From contig NZ_MCZZ01000177.1 of the NCBI RefSeq assembly GCF_002875705.1, forward strand, positions 1-47,834: a DNA stretch of 47,834 bases, read 5' to 3'. Below, one piece after another: positions 16,943 through 25,685 of this stretch. A program made the position numbers and the translations under genes. Below the pieces are notes generated by a model. That model was not told the origin of the DNA, did no database searches, and worked only from the letters and a program-made list of their open reading frames with translations. Origin of the DNA: Vibrio sp. 10N.261.45.E2 (GTDB lineage: Bacteria > Pseudomonadota > Gammaproteobacteria > Enterobacterales > Vibrionaceae). Position 1 is the first letter of the stretch. Every line of letters begins with the position of its first letter.

Positions 16943-19003
16943 ATGAGCTATTTAAAAGAGTATCAATATCCAATCACCAACAAACAGATCGTCAGCGATG
17001 ACTATTTTGGGCAGATAATCGACGACCCGTATCGTTGGTTAGAAGACGACAGAAGTGACGAAACCGCGCAATGGGTGGCGAGTCAAAATGAAGTCACGTT
17101 CGATTACCTTGCTCAAATTCCCTACCGCACAGAACTGCGAGAGCGACTGGCCAAAGCGCAAGACTACAAAAAGAGCTCGCAGCCGTTTGTGCGAGGCGAC
17201 TACACCTATTTCTATAAGAATGATGGTCTGCAGAACCATAGCATTCTCTATCGTCAGAAAGAGGGGCAACAAGTTGAGGTGTTCCTAGATCCGAATACCT
17301 TCTCGGAAGGTGGCACTACATCATTAGGGTCGGTGTCGTTTTCTAAAGACTACAGCTTAGTGGCCTACAGCATCTCTGAGGGTGGTAGCGATTGGCGCAA
17401 GATCTTCGTGATTGATACCGAGACTAAACAGCAACTCGAAACGGAAATCACTGACGCCAAATTTACCGGCATCTCTTGGTTGGGCAATCGTGGCTTTTAT
17501 TACTCAAGCTACGATAAGCCAGATGGCAGTCAGCTTTCTGCTCGTACCGAGCAACACAAGCTGTACTTCCATGAGTTGGGGACAGAGCAAGCAAGCGACA
17601 AGGTGATCTTTGGTGCGAATAAGGCCGAGCAGCACCGTTATGTGTCGGGATACACCACGGAAGATGACCGCTACTTGATCATCCTAGGCCAAGAGTCGAC
17701 ATCGGGTAACCGACTGTTCTATATCGATTTAGGCTCAGAGGAGCAATCGCAAAACACGCTGATTGATCATGTCGATAGCGACACTTATCTTATCGATAAC
17801 CAAGATGAGACCTTCATTCTATACACTAACCTTGATGCACCGAATGGCAAGGTTATGAGCTTTGATACACGTACCGAGCAGTGGCACGATATCATCCCTG
17901 AAAAGCCGCAGCCGTTAGATATTAGTACTGGTGGCGGTTACTTGTTTGCTCACTATATGGTGGACGTGGTTTCAAAAATTGAGCAGCTGGATTATCAAGG
18001 TAACCGAGTTCGTGAGATCCATTTACCTGGTCTGGGAACGGCCAGTGGATTAGGTGGTAAAAAAGAGCAAACTCAGCTTTATTACACCTTCACCAACTAT
18101 GTTACGCCGCCAACCATTTTCTGTTTTGATGTTGAGTTGGGCAGCTCAGAAATTTATCAGCGCTCAGAGTCTCCGTTTGAATCGGACAAGTTCGAATCTA
18201 AGCAGGTCTTTTACACATCAAAAGATGGCACTCAGGTTCCGATGCTTATCTCTTATAAGAAGGGGCTAAAGCTGGACAGCAATAACCCAACCATGTTGTA
18301 CGCCTATGGCGGCTTCAACGTTAGCTTAACCCCTTCTTTCTCGGGTACGGTGGGCAGTTGGTTGGAATTGGGTGGTGTGTATGCAGTGCCTAATCTGCGT
18401 GGCGGTGGCGAGTATGGTAAGGCGTGGCACAAAGCGGGTACACAACAACAAAAGCAGAACGTCTTTGATGACTTCATTGCCGCTGCCGAGTTCTTAATTG
18501 CAGAAAACTACACCAGTAGCGATAAGCTAGCGATTCGCGGCGGTTCTAATGGTGGCTTGCTGGTGGGTGCTTGTATGACTAAGAGGCCTGAGCTGTTCCA
18601 AGTGGCTCTGCCTGCGGTTGGGGTGTTGGACATGTTGCGCTACCACACGTTTACATCTGGAGAAGGCTGGGCTTATGACTACGGCACTTCCGCGCAAAGC
18701 AAAGAGATGTTCGAATACTTACTGGGTTATTCTCCGGTTCACAATGTCGTGCGTGGTGTCGATTATCCAGCAACTATGGTGACGACTGCCGATCACGATG
18801 ACCGCGTGGTACCGGCTCACTCTTATAAGTTCATCTCAGAGCTGCAAGATAAGCATGAAGGCGGTGCGCCCGTGATGATTCGTATCGATGTTAATGCGGG
18901 CCATGGTGCTGGAATGCCGCTGAGTAAAGCGATCGATCTCACTGCTGATATCTACGCATTTACCCTGCTCAATATGGGAATAGAGTCCCTAGATTCAATC
19001 TAG
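16943..19003 (+). CDS. Prolyl oligopeptidase family protease (S9A)
   Basis: Serine peptidase of 686 aa cutting short peptides, often after proline. The N-terminal beta-propeller domain (about 75-400) follows the DPYRWLED opening typical of S9A, and the C-terminal alpha/beta hydrolase carries Ser535 in GGSNGG, Asp in DHDDRV (619/620) and His654 in NAGHGAG. No signal peptide is evident, so it is probably cytoplasmic. An AAGGA site precedes the ATG and only 11 bp separate it from the LysR gene, so they may be co-transcribed. A strong terminator follows. Protease B/oligopeptidase-type paralogs have a different propeller but cannot be fully excluded. Confidence 0.93.
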   Translation: MSYLKEYQYPITNKQIVSDDYFGQIIDDPYRWLEDDRSDETAQWVASQNEVTFDYLAQIPYRTELRERLAKAQDYKKSSQPFVRGDYTYFYKNDGLQNHSILYRQKEGQQVEVFLDPNTFSEGGTTSLGSVSFSKDYSLVAYSISEGGSDWRKIFVIDTETKQQLETEITDAKFTGISWLGNRGFYYSSYDKPDGSQLSARTEQHKLYFHELGTEQASDKVIFGANKAEQHRYVSGYTTEDDRYLIILGQESTSGNRLFYIDLGSEEQSQNTLIDHVDSDTYLIDNQDETFILYTNLDAPNGKVMSFDTRTEQWHDIIPEKPQPLDISTGGGYLFAHYMVDVVSKIEQLDYQGNRVREIHLPGLGTASGLGGKKEQTQLYYTFTNYVTPPTIFCFDVELGSSEIYQRSESPFESDKFESKQVFYTSKDGTQVPMLISYKKGLKLDSNNPTMLYAYGGFNVSLTPSFSGTVGSWLELGGVYAVPNLRGGGEYGKAWHKAGTQQQKQNVFDDFIAAAEFLIAENYTSSDKLAIRGGSNGGLLVGACMTKRPELFQVALPAVGVLDMLRYHTFTSGEGWAYDYGTSAQSKEMFEYLLGYSPVHNVVRGVDYPATMVTTADHDDRVVPAHSYKFISELQDKHEGGAPVMIRIDVNAGHGAGMPLSKAIDLTADIYAFTLLNMGIESLDSI

Positions 19004-19045
19004 AAAATACTTAATTTTAGATAACTGGGTATTTGACTCAATCCA

Positions 19046-19082
19046 AAAAGCCTCAAAATCTGCCTTAGATTTTGAGGCTTTT
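19046..19082 (+). terminator. Rho-independent terminator after the prolyl oligopeptidase gene
   Basis: Perfect 16-bp inverted repeat AAAAGCCTCAAAATCT / AGATTTTGAGGCTTTT with a 5-base loop, 42 bp after the stop codon, ending in T residues. Confidence 0.9.
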
Positions 19083-19376
19083 CATGTATATGAAAACCAA
19101 TCAAAACCGCACCATATTTCCCTCACTTTCACACACGGTTTTCCGTGATAGACCCCGCCATTATTGATGAAATGAAAGCGATTTCAAGCTGATATTTTAC
19201 GCAATTATTATTCTAACTATCTGATTTTAATTTAATAGTTTTGGTCATTGACTTTCTAAAAGTTTCATGGGTAACGAGCTAATTTATCAGTGTGAACAGC
19301 GACCAACTTTTCAACGCTTTCATTGCTTAATATTTCCCTGTTCGATGAAAACTCAAAAAAATAATAGGGAATTACA
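19083..19376 (+). other. Promoter region of the LamB-type porin gene
   Basis: The 294 bp after the terminator contain no gene. They hold a LacI-type operator (19173-19186), a weaker second match TTTCAACGCTTTCA (19309-19322) close to the start codon, and a TTGACT hexamer at 19249-19254 that could be a -35 box without a convincing -10. The segment is AT-rich, as expected of a promoter. Confidence 0.5.
19173..19186. promoter_or_regulatory. Candidate LacI-family operator before the porin gene
   Basis: TGAAAGCGATTTCA fits the general LacI-family palindrome TGNAANCGNTTNCA at every fixed position. Two related sites precede the first LacI gene of the locus, which suggests shared control. Confidence 0.6.
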
Positions 19377-20717
19377 ATGCAAAAATTTAAGCTTATGCCA
19401 ATAACGGTCGCAGTGGCGGCTTCGCTTGCTTCACTCTCTTCTTTTGCTGCTGATGCTGATATTGAAGCATTAGAAAAACGAATCCAAGAGTTAGAATCTA
19501 AGGTTGTGGATATTGATTATGTTAACGATCAACAACCAGCTGTCCTAACTGCAGAAACTAAGGTGCCAGAGGGCATCGTCTTCTCTGGTTATGCTCGTTA
19601 CGGTGCTCACTACAAGAGCGGTGATGAGCGTTACGTAGATATCGGTACAACAGGTCGTTCTGTCGGTCGTTTAGGTAACGAAGCTAATGGTGGCGAGGTT
19701 CAGCTAGCTAAGCTATTTGAAGCTGACAATGGCGCTATCTGGGACATCGTATTCATGGCTGACCACTGGGAAGCTGACGCTTGGGCTGACGACGGCGGCT
19801 TGAGCATGAAAAAAATGTACGCTGGTGTAACCAATGTATTTGAAAGCCAACCAGAACTTTACATGTGGGCTGGTCGCGACTTCCATCAACGTCCGCAACA
19901 AGGTTTGAACGATTACTTCTGGATGACACACGATGGTCAAGGTGCTGGTTTTAACAACCTAGATTTCGGTGGCGCTAAGCTAGATATGGGCTTCGTTGGC
20001 CAAGTGAAAGGCGGCCTGGTAAATGACAATGGTCGATACGCTGTGACTGCAAAACTGCACAGTATCAACGCTGGTATCGGCAACCTAGATCTTTACGCAA
20101 ACTACGGCTTTGCTTCTGATGAAGCTGATACTTCTACTACGACTGAGTATGTATATAACCCTCTTACAGACAAAATGGAACCAGTGGTAACACTGGGTCA
20201 AAAAGTAAGTGATGAAACAGCATATTTAATCGGTGCTACTTTAGGACTAGGCGAGTCTAACAAGTTAGTTATGAAGTATGGTGACGGTGCAGATTCATCG
20301 GTATTTGAACTTAAAGGTGACTACCAAACTTTCTACGCAAGTTTAGAAGGTAGCTACGCGGCATCTGAACAGTTCATCATCGATTACTTAGTGTCTTACA
20401 AAGACAATTCTGGCTCAGACTTAGATCGTGAGAATACTGAATACGCAGGTATCGTTCGTCCACAATACCAATGGGATGATGTTCACTCTACATGGTTAGA
20501 AGCGGGCTACGGCATGGTTGATTACGATGACGACGGTGAAGAGAACGCGTGGAAAGTAACTCTGTCTCAAAACGTTTCTCTAGGTGGCTTACCTTGGAGC
20601 CGTCCAATGCTTCGCTTCTACACAACCGTGGGTGATGTAGAAACGAAAGGCAACACAGTGAAGACAACCAATGTTGATACATTGTCGTTCGGTGCAATGT
20701 TTGAAGCTTGGTGGTAA
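19377..20717 (+). CDS. LamB/ScrY-type carbohydrate porin
   Basis: Outer-membrane sugar channel precursor of 446 aa. A signal peptide (about residues 1-25, ending SSFA before ADAD) is followed by a short predicted coiled coil, IEALEKRIQELESKV, as in ScrY-type porins, and then by a LamB-like barrel: GIVFSGYARYGAHY, LGNEANGGEVQLAK, MWAGRDFHQRPQQ and a C-terminal aromatic end (FGAMFEAWW). LamB trimers pass maltodextrins or other oligosaccharides along an aromatic slide. Here the neighbours point to a beta-glucoside. Operator-like sites precede it, and two terminators follow. The call to family is firm, the sugar is inferred. Confidence 0.9.
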   Translation: MQKFKLMPITVAVAASLASLSSFAADADIEALEKRIQELESKVVDIDYVNDQQPAVLTAETKVPEGIVFSGYARYGAHYKSGDERYVDIGTTGRSVGRLGNEANGGEVQLAKLFEADNGAIWDIVFMADHWEADAWADDGGLSMKKMYAGVTNVFESQPELYMWAGRDFHQRPQQGLNDYFWMTHDGQGAGFNNLDFGGAKLDMGFVGQVKGGLVNDNGRYAVTAKLHSINAGIGNLDLYANYGFASDEADTSTTTEYVYNPLTDKMEPVVTLGQKVSDETAYLIGATLGLGESNKLVMKYGDGADSSVFELKGDYQTFYASLEGSYAASEQFIIDYLVSYKDNSGSDLDRENTEYAGIVRPQYQWDDVHSTWLEAGYGMVDYDDDGEENAWKVTLSQNVSLGGLPWSRPMLRFYTTVGDVETKGNTVKTTNVDTLSFGAMFEAWW

Positions 20718-20731
20718 TCAAGAGCTAGAAG

Positions 20732-20758
20732 AGCATAGGTTGAAATACCTATGCTTTT
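20732..20758 (+). terminator. First terminator-like hairpin after the porin gene
   Basis: AGCATAGGT / ACCTATGCT with a 6-base loop followed by TTTT, starting 15 bp after the porin stop. Confidence 0.75.
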
Positions 20759-20834
20759 AAAGAGCAAGTAATACTGTCCATTTTTAGCCCTAAAGGCAGA
20801 TTGATTAGGGCACGTTTCAATTAACTCCATTCTT

Positions 20835-20861
20835 GGGCACATTTTTTGTGCCCTTTTTTTC
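20835..20861 (+). terminator. Second terminator between porin and chemotaxis genes
   Basis: GGGCACA / TGTGCCC with a 5-base T-rich loop and a tract of eight T residues. It lies 23 bp before the chemotaxis gene start, so that gene is read either by leak-through or from a promoter in the 20760-20830 interval, which I could not define. Confidence 0.8.
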
Positions 20862-20883
20862 GCCACTAGGTCAAGGATTCACT

Positions 20884-22902
20884 ATGAGACTTTCTTCCAT
20901 CGTGTCTCGAGTTTATTTAGGTTTTTTTGTACTGATTGTGATTATGCTAGGCTCTGCATGGTTAAGTATCAGTAGCAACAAAGACATCACAACTCGAATC
21001 GAAAACATCACTCAGCAAGCGACCCCATTAATGCTTCAATCTTCCACGCTAACGATTCGATTCTTGGACATTAATCGCAGTACCACGCCCTATTTATCCG
21101 CCAATTACATTGATGAACTTGAGCCATTAAAACAAATCGTCTTGAACAACATCGAGCAATATCAGCAACAACTGAGCTGGTTTGAAGGTAAGGGGGCGAC
21201 TGGCTCACAAATGGAAGCCATGCTTAACAACATTACTCAAACAGGCGTGTCGACTATCGATAAGATAGAGCTGGTATTAGAGCTTTACGTTGAGTATTTG
21301 GATAGCAAAGACCTTGGTTCGATGGAGCAGGAACAATTTCAATCTGTGGTGGGGCAACTCAATAATACCTTGGTAAATCAACTCGCAAGTGCGAATTCAG
21401 ATCAAGTACAAAAGGCGGTTGAAGCGTTGTTGGTACAGTTGAGCTTGATTGCAGCAGAAGCTAACGAGGCGTTTTCAATGCAAACATCTTCGGAAATTCG
21501 TGGGGTAGAGCGACGCTTGCAAAGTCGTAAAGAGCGATTTGAACAAGCAATCGCTGACTTAGATAATCTGGACTCGTCTTTACTGCGCCGTAGTAAACAG
21601 TCTTTATCACTGCTCGCTTCACATGCGTTTTCGAACAATGGATCCGTATCCACGCATAAAGAAACCGTTAAATTTAATGAGTCGATCACCCAGCAAAGGC
21701 AAGAGATTGAGCAGTTGATTGATGTTCAGTTGAGTCATTTTGATGAGCTTTCAATCTATGCAGAAGAGACCGCAACGCGCCTGTATCACGAGTCGATGGA
21801 CTCTTCACAGCAAGCCCTTTGGATGCAGAGCGTAATTGCAGCCACTTCCGTGCTTATTGCTTTGCTGATTGGGTTGAACATTGCCAAAGGCATCCGTAAG
21901 CCAAGCAAGTTGGTACAAGGTGCCTTAGACCAAGTCGCCAACAAAGACCTGAGTTCTCAGGTTCAATATCAAGCCAATAATGAATTTGGTTTAGTGAGCG
22001 ACAAGGTCAACTTGGTGATCAGTCACTTAACACACATGATTGAAAACATGCGCCAATCATCGCTGCATTTAAAAGAAGCGTCTCTAGATAATCAAAGTAC
22101 CAGTGGCTCATTGCGTGAGGCGATGTTAGACCAAACCAATCAAACCGTAATGGTGGCAACGGCTATGGAACAGATCGAATGTTCCGTGACTGAAATAACT
22201 CAAGCGGCCAACCAAACCCTGACTCTGGTGACATCGGCTGTCACCAGTTCAAGCGCAGGGCAACAAACTATGGGCAAGAATGTTGATCTAATGGGCGTTT
22301 TGGAAAGTAAGTTGGCAGAATCAACAAGCACAATCGACAAACTTGAGAAAGAGAGTGCCAGCATTGGTTCTATTCTTGATGTGATCTCCGGTATTTCAGA
22401 GCAAACTAACTTGTTGGCATTGAACGCAGCCATTGAAGCCGCTCGTGCTGGCGAGCAAGGTCGAGGGTTCTCTGTGGTCGCCGACGAAGTGAGAGTGTTA
22501 GCCGCAAAAACCAATGCATCAACGCAAGAGATTCACCATAAAATTGAACGGCTTCAAAACAGTTCTAAATTGGCTGTTGAACAAATCAATCAGTGCGTTG
22601 CAGGTATGGCGCAATGTGTTGAGCAAACGGGTGAAGTGAATCAATCCATATCGACCGTGTATGGTTTGCTCAATGAAGTCGAACAAAGAAGCCATCAGAT
22701 CGCAACGGCGACCACAGAGCATCAAGTTGTCGCGTCCCAAGTGACGCAAAGTATCAGCCAGATACATGAATTGGCAGAAGAAAACTCCCAGCGTTCACAG
22801 GTCCTCTTTTCCCACGGTCAGCAATTAGAAATCATGTCGCAACAGCAATTCTCACTGACTCAAGAGTTTAAGTTACCGAAGCCATCTGAAAATAAGGATT
22901 AG
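20884..22902 (+). CDS. Methyl-accepting chemotaxis protein
   Basis: Inner-membrane chemoreceptor of 672 aa. A first membrane helix lies at about residues 8-30 (VYLGFFVLIVIMLGSAWLS), a long periplasmic helical region without PAS or Cache signatures follows to about 312, then the second helix (SVIAATSVLIALLIGLNIA). A HAMP domain and a signalling domain follow, with the hallmark hairpin segments ISEQTNLLALNAAIEAARAG and FSVVADEVRVLAAKT. It signals through CheW/CheA. AAGGA precedes the ATG at 20884; the longer frame from 20833 would translate a terminator. Its place between the porin and the sugar importer suggests that it senses the same sugar, perhaps via the loaded binding protein; that is inference. 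Confidence 0.94.
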   Translation: MRLSSIVSRVYLGFFVLIVIMLGSAWLSISSNKDITTRIENITQQATPLMLQSSTLTIRFLDINRSTTPYLSANYIDELEPLKQIVLNNIEQYQQQLSWFEGKGATGSQMEAMLNNITQTGVSTIDKIELVLELYVEYLDSKDLGSMEQEQFQSVVGQLNNTLVNQLASANSDQVQKAVEALLVQLSLIAAEANEAFSMQTSSEIRGVERRLQSRKERFEQAIADLDNLDSSLLRRSKQSLSLLASHAFSNNGSVSTHKETVKFNESITQQRQEIEQLIDVQLSHFDELSIYAEETATRLYHESMDSSQQALWMQSVIAATSVLIALLIGLNIAKGIRKPSKLVQGALDQVANKDLSSQVQYQANNEFGLVSDKVNLVISHLTHMIENMRQSSLHLKEASLDNQSTSGSLREAMLDQTNQTVMVATAMEQIECSVTEITQAANQTLTLVTSAVTSSSAGQQTMGKNVDLMGVLESKLAESTSTIDKLEKESASIGSILDVISGISEQTNLLALNAAIEAARAGEQGRGFSVVADEVRVLAAKTNASTQEIHHKIERLQNSSKLAVEQINQCVAGMAQCVEQTGEVNQSISTVYGLLNEVEQRSHQIATATTEHQVVASQVTQSISQIHELAEENSQRSQVLFSHGQQLEIMSQQQFSLTQEFKLPKPSENKD

Positions 22903-22928
22903 ACATCTATCTGAGTCTTAATGATTCC

Positions 22929-22955
22929 ATGCCCAGCTTTTTGCTGGGCATTTTT
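22929..22955 (+). terminator. Rho-independent terminator after the chemotaxis gene
   Basis: ATGCCCAGC / GCTGGGCAT perfect 9-bp stem, 5-T loop, T tract, 26 bp after the stop codon. Confidence 0.9.
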
Positions 22956-23176
22956 GTGTCGGGTCAGCGGGGCATTAATGTGAGTGTTCATGAGATGAAA
23001 TGTTCTCATACAATTTCGAAAGGCCATGAAATAACAAGACCACTTTCCCCGTGTATATTGCCTTCAGCTGCGGATTCATCAACAAATGACGCTTCAAAAA
23101 AAATGGATTTTGGTGTACTTGTTTGATCTGACGAGCAAGTAATCGAACGTCATCTTGATAATATAAACAATAATCT

Positions 23177-23193
23177 CATGAAATAGTTTCATG
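23177..23193. promoter_or_regulatory. Perfect palindrome CATGAAATAGTTTCATG
   Basis: Seven-base arms CATGAAA / TTTCATG around TAG, 16 bp left of a LacI-type operator. The half-site recurs nearby (CCATGAAATA around 23023-23032) and as TTTCATGG before the porin gene (around 19263). It may bind a second regulator; none is assigned. Confidence 0.45.
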
Positions 23194-23208
23194 GCGTGAA
23201 GTTAATCT

Positions 23209-23222
23209 GTAAGCGCTTTCAT
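23209..23222. promoter_or_regulatory. Candidate LacI-family operator 1 before the LacI gene
   Basis: TGTAAGCGCTTTCA, full match to TGNAANCGNTTNCA. It lies 122 bp before the regulator's start codon. Confidence 0.62.
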
Positions 23223-23306
23223 GATTTCCACAACTGGCCTTTTTACCTCCAACTTTAGTGTGATGACACTCACTTCAACCAAGACGCCTTTCTTTAATAA
23301 TCGTTT

Positions 23307-23320
23307 TGTAAGCGGTTACA
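23307..23320. promoter_or_regulatory. Candidate LacI-family operator 2 before the LacI gene
   Basis: TGTAAGCGGTTACA, full match to TGNAANCGNTTNCA, with outer T and A extending the dyad to TTGTAA / TTACAA. It lies 24 bp before the GTG start, a position suited to autorepression. Confidence 0.65.
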
Positions 23321-23344
23321 AGCTAATGAAGTATTGAGGTTCGA

Positions 23345-24352
23345 GTGGCGACAATTAAACACGTATCAGAACATGCAGGAGTGTCTCAAGCGACAGTGTC
23401 TAGAGTGATCAATGGCACCAGTAGAGTGAGTCATGACAAGAAATTAAAGGTTGAAAAAGCGATTAAAGAGTTGGGTTATCGCCCGAACTCAATCGCTCAA
23501 GCTTTGGCGTCAAGTCGTACCGGTAGTGTTGGCGTTGTTGTTCCAGAGCTTGGTGGCTCTTTCTATTCAGGCATCTTGCATAGCATAGAAGAAAACCTAC
23601 GCCGCTTTGGTTACCACGCTGTTGTTGCGGCGGGCTCGAATACCGAACAAGGGCAGCGCGAGTCGGTGGAGTTTCTGTTGGGGCGTCGTGTTGATGCTTT
23701 GATTCTTCACACTCAACTGCTCAGTGATGATTATTTAATTGAATTGGAAGAACAGGGGACCCCTGTGGTTTTAATTAACCGCTTCATCCCAGAAATGGCG
23801 ATGAGTTGTATTGATATTGATAACGAAGTCGGGGGGCTACTCGCTACTCAATACCTTTTGCAAAAGGGACACACAGATATCGCGTGCATTACCGGGCCTT
23901 TAGATAAAGCAGACGCTAGGGGGCGTTTGCAGGGGTATCGAAAGGCCTTAGAAGAAGCGGGAGTGCCTTACGATGAAGCTTTAGTCTCGGAAGCGGGCTT
24001 TACTGAAGAGACTGGCATCAGCGCCATGAAGAAGTTGATCAACAGAAAATGTCACTTTACAGCGGTATTTGCTTCAAACGATCACATGGCATTTGGCGCA
24101 TTCGAAGTTCTGCATCAAGAGGGATTGTCTGTTCCGAAAGACGTTTCTCTTGTCGGCTTCGATAACACCATCTTCGCGCGTTATCTGACCCCTAGTTTGA
24201 CCACCATCAACTTCCCCATTGAAGAGATGAGCATTGAAGCAGTGCAGCTCACTCTGCAAAAGCTAAAAAAAATCAAACATGACGTGAACTTTAAATTGCT
24301 GCCGACGTTGGTCACTAGAAACTCGGTATCGGATTTACTCGTTACCCTATAA
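23345..24352 (+). CDS. LacI-family transcriptional regulator (first of two in the locus)
   Basis: Repressor-type regulator of 335 aa. Residues 1-50 hold the LacI helix-turn-helix and hinge (IKHVSEHAGVSQATVSRVIN, then LGYRPNSIAQALASSRT); the rest is a periplasmic-binding-protein-like sugar domain (VGVVVPELGGSFYSGIL; FASNDHMAFGAFEVL; DVSLVGFDNTIFARYL). The start is GTG at 23345, preceded by GAGG. It is 18 bp upstream of the sugar-binding-protein gene, so regulator and importer appear co-transcribed. The operators before it and before the porin are the obvious targets. Inducer unknown, probably the imported sugar or a breakdown product. Confidence 0.93.
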   Translation: MATIKHVSEHAGVSQATVSRVINGTSRVSHDKKLKVEKAIKELGYRPNSIAQALASSRTGSVGVVVPELGGSFYSGILHSIEENLRRFGYHAVVAAGSNTEQGQRESVEFLLGRRVDALILHTQLLSDDYLIELEEQGTPVVLINRFIPEMAMSCIDIDNEVGGLLATQYLLQKGHTDIACITGPLDKADARGRLQGYRKALEEAGVPYDEALVSEAGFTEETGISAMKKLINRKCHFTAVFASNDHMAFGAFEVLHQEGLSVPKDVSLVGFDNTIFARYLTPSLTTINFPIEEMSIEAVQLTLQKLKKIKHDVNFKLLPTLVTRNSVSDLLVTL

Positions 24353-24370
24353 AAACATTAAGGATAGAAC

Positions 24371-25618
24371 ATGAAATTTAAGACCTTAGCGCTTTCCTGC
24401 GCGGTTGCTTTAGGATTAGGTACAACGGCTGTTAATGCGGCTGACAAAGAGATTCGTTTCGATGGCTTCCCTGATTTCGATAGCAGCCTGAAGGTATTAC
24501 TGCCTGATTTCGAAAAGAAAACAGGGATTAAAGTTGATTACCTTATGAACAACCACGGTGACCACCACACAAAACTAACCACTAACCTAGCAACTGGCTC
24601 AGGTGCGGGTGACGTGATTGTTGTGGACGTAGAGAAAATCGGCCCATTCGTTGGTTCTGGCGGCCTAGTTAACCTGTCTGAAAACTATGGTGCAGACAAA
24701 TACGAAGAACGATTCGCTCCATACGCATGGGCGCAAGGCAAAGGCGCTGACGGCGACATGTACGGCATCCCTGTCGATCTTGGTCCAGGTGTTATGTACT
24801 ACCGCACTGACGTGTTTGAAAAAGCAGGCATCAATGTAGAAGACGCAATCAAAGATTGGGATTCATACATCGCTGCGGGTGAAAAACTGAAAGAGCAAAA
24901 CGTACAACTTATCGCTTCAGCAGCCGACGTTGCACAAGCGATCATCTTCACAACAGTTCCTGAAGGTGAAGGTCTTTACTTCGATAAAGATGGCAACCCA
25001 GTGGTGACATCTGAGCGTTTTGTTCACGCTTTTGAAGTGGCAAAAGAGATTCGCGACAAAGGCTTAGATGGCCGCATTCTGGCTTGGTCTAACGAATGGT
25101 ACGAAGGCTTCCGCAACGGCACATTTGCAACTCAACTTTCTGGCGCTTGGCTACTTGGTCACCTAAACAACTGGATTGCACCTGAAACCAAAGGTAAGTG
25201 GGCAGTAGAGAACCTTCCTGATGGCATCTACGGCAGCTGGGGTGGTTCATTCCTATCTATTCCAACTCAATCAGAAAACCCAGATGAAGCTTGGGCGCTT
25301 ATTGAATACATGACGACGGATCGTGAAGTACAGCTTAAACACTTCGAAACGATTGCGGCTTTCCCAGCGAACATCACCACGTATGACGATGAGCTTTTCC
25401 AAGAAGAGATGGAATTCCTAGGTGGGCAAAAAGCTCGTCTACTGTTTGCTGAAGTGGCACAGAACATCAAACCAGTATCTCCAGCACAAGGCGACCACGT
25501 TGCACGTTCTATTATTTTAGAGAACGCATTGATGGAAGTACTTGATGAAGGCAAAGACATCAAGACTGCGCTTAAAGAGGCAGAGCGTCTAATCAAGCGT
25601 CGCACGCGTAATCTTTAA
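24371..25618 (+). CDS. ABC sugar-binding protein, SBP family 1
   Basis: Periplasmic receptor of 415 aa for the sugar importer. A signal peptide is visible at about residues 1-23 (ending AVNAAD), and no lipobox cysteine. The family-1 fold is indicated by LKVLLPDFEKKTGIKVDYL, GSGAGDVIVVDVEKIGPFV, YGIPVDLGPGVMYYRTDVFE and GIYGSWGGSFLSIPTQS. Aromatic residues around EWYEGFRNG and SWGGSF could stack on the sugar rings, which is inference. An AGGA site precedes the ATG. Downstream is a terminator-like hairpin before the permease genes. Confidence 0.93.
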   Translation: MKFKTLALSCAVALGLGTTAVNAADKEIRFDGFPDFDSSLKVLLPDFEKKTGIKVDYLMNNHGDHHTKLTTNLATGSGAGDVIVVDVEKIGPFVGSGGLVNLSENYGADKYEERFAPYAWAQGKGADGDMYGIPVDLGPGVMYYRTDVFEKAGINVEDAIKDWDSYIAAGEKLKEQNVQLIASAADVAQAIIFTTVPEGEGLYFDKDGNPVVTSERFVHAFEVAKEIRDKGLDGRILAWSNEWYEGFRNGTFATQLSGAWLLGHLNNWIAPETKGKWAVENLPDGIYGSWGGSFLSIPTQSENPDEAWALIEYMTTDREVQLKHFETIAAFPANITTYDDELFQEEMEFLGGQKARLLFAEVAQNIKPVSPAQGDHVARSIILENALMEVLDEGKDIKTALKEAERLIKRRTRNL

Positions 25619-25642
25619 TTTGTTTTTACTTTAAGTAAGTGA

Positions 25643-25671
25643 GGAAGCGTGGATAACGCGCTTCCTTTTTT
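25643..25671 (+). terminator. Intra-operon attenuator-like hairpin between binding protein and permease genes
   Basis: GGAAGCG / CGCTTCC with a 9-base loop and six T residues, 24 bp after the binding-protein stop and 15 bp before the permease start. Such partial terminators commonly keep binding-protein mRNA in excess over permease mRNA. Confidence 0.75.
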
Positions 25672-25685
25672 AAGAGGTCGTTACT

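Larger units (their letters stand above)
22956..23344 (+). other. Promoter/control region upstream of the first LacI gene
   Basis: About 390 bp without a convincing gene. It contains ATGAGA-N8-TCTCAT at 22990-23009, a 17-bp palindrome at 23177-23193 and two LacI-type operators at 23209-23222 and 23307-23320. The density of dyads suggests multi-site control of the lacI-importer operon. No clear -35/-10 pair could be fixed by eye. Confidence 0.55.

Noticed and set aside
19288..19310. CRP site before the porin (GTGTGAACAG)
   Set aside because: Only the left half TGTGA is present; the right half TCACA is missing at the required spacing.
20833..20883. Upstream start for the chemotaxis protein
   Set aside because: It would translate the T-rich terminator; ATG at 20884 has a clear AAGGA site and begins the membrane helix properly.
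22929..23126. 65-codon frame after the chemotaxis gene
   Set aside because: It begins inside a terminator hairpin, lacks a ribosome-binding site and has no protein-like pattern.
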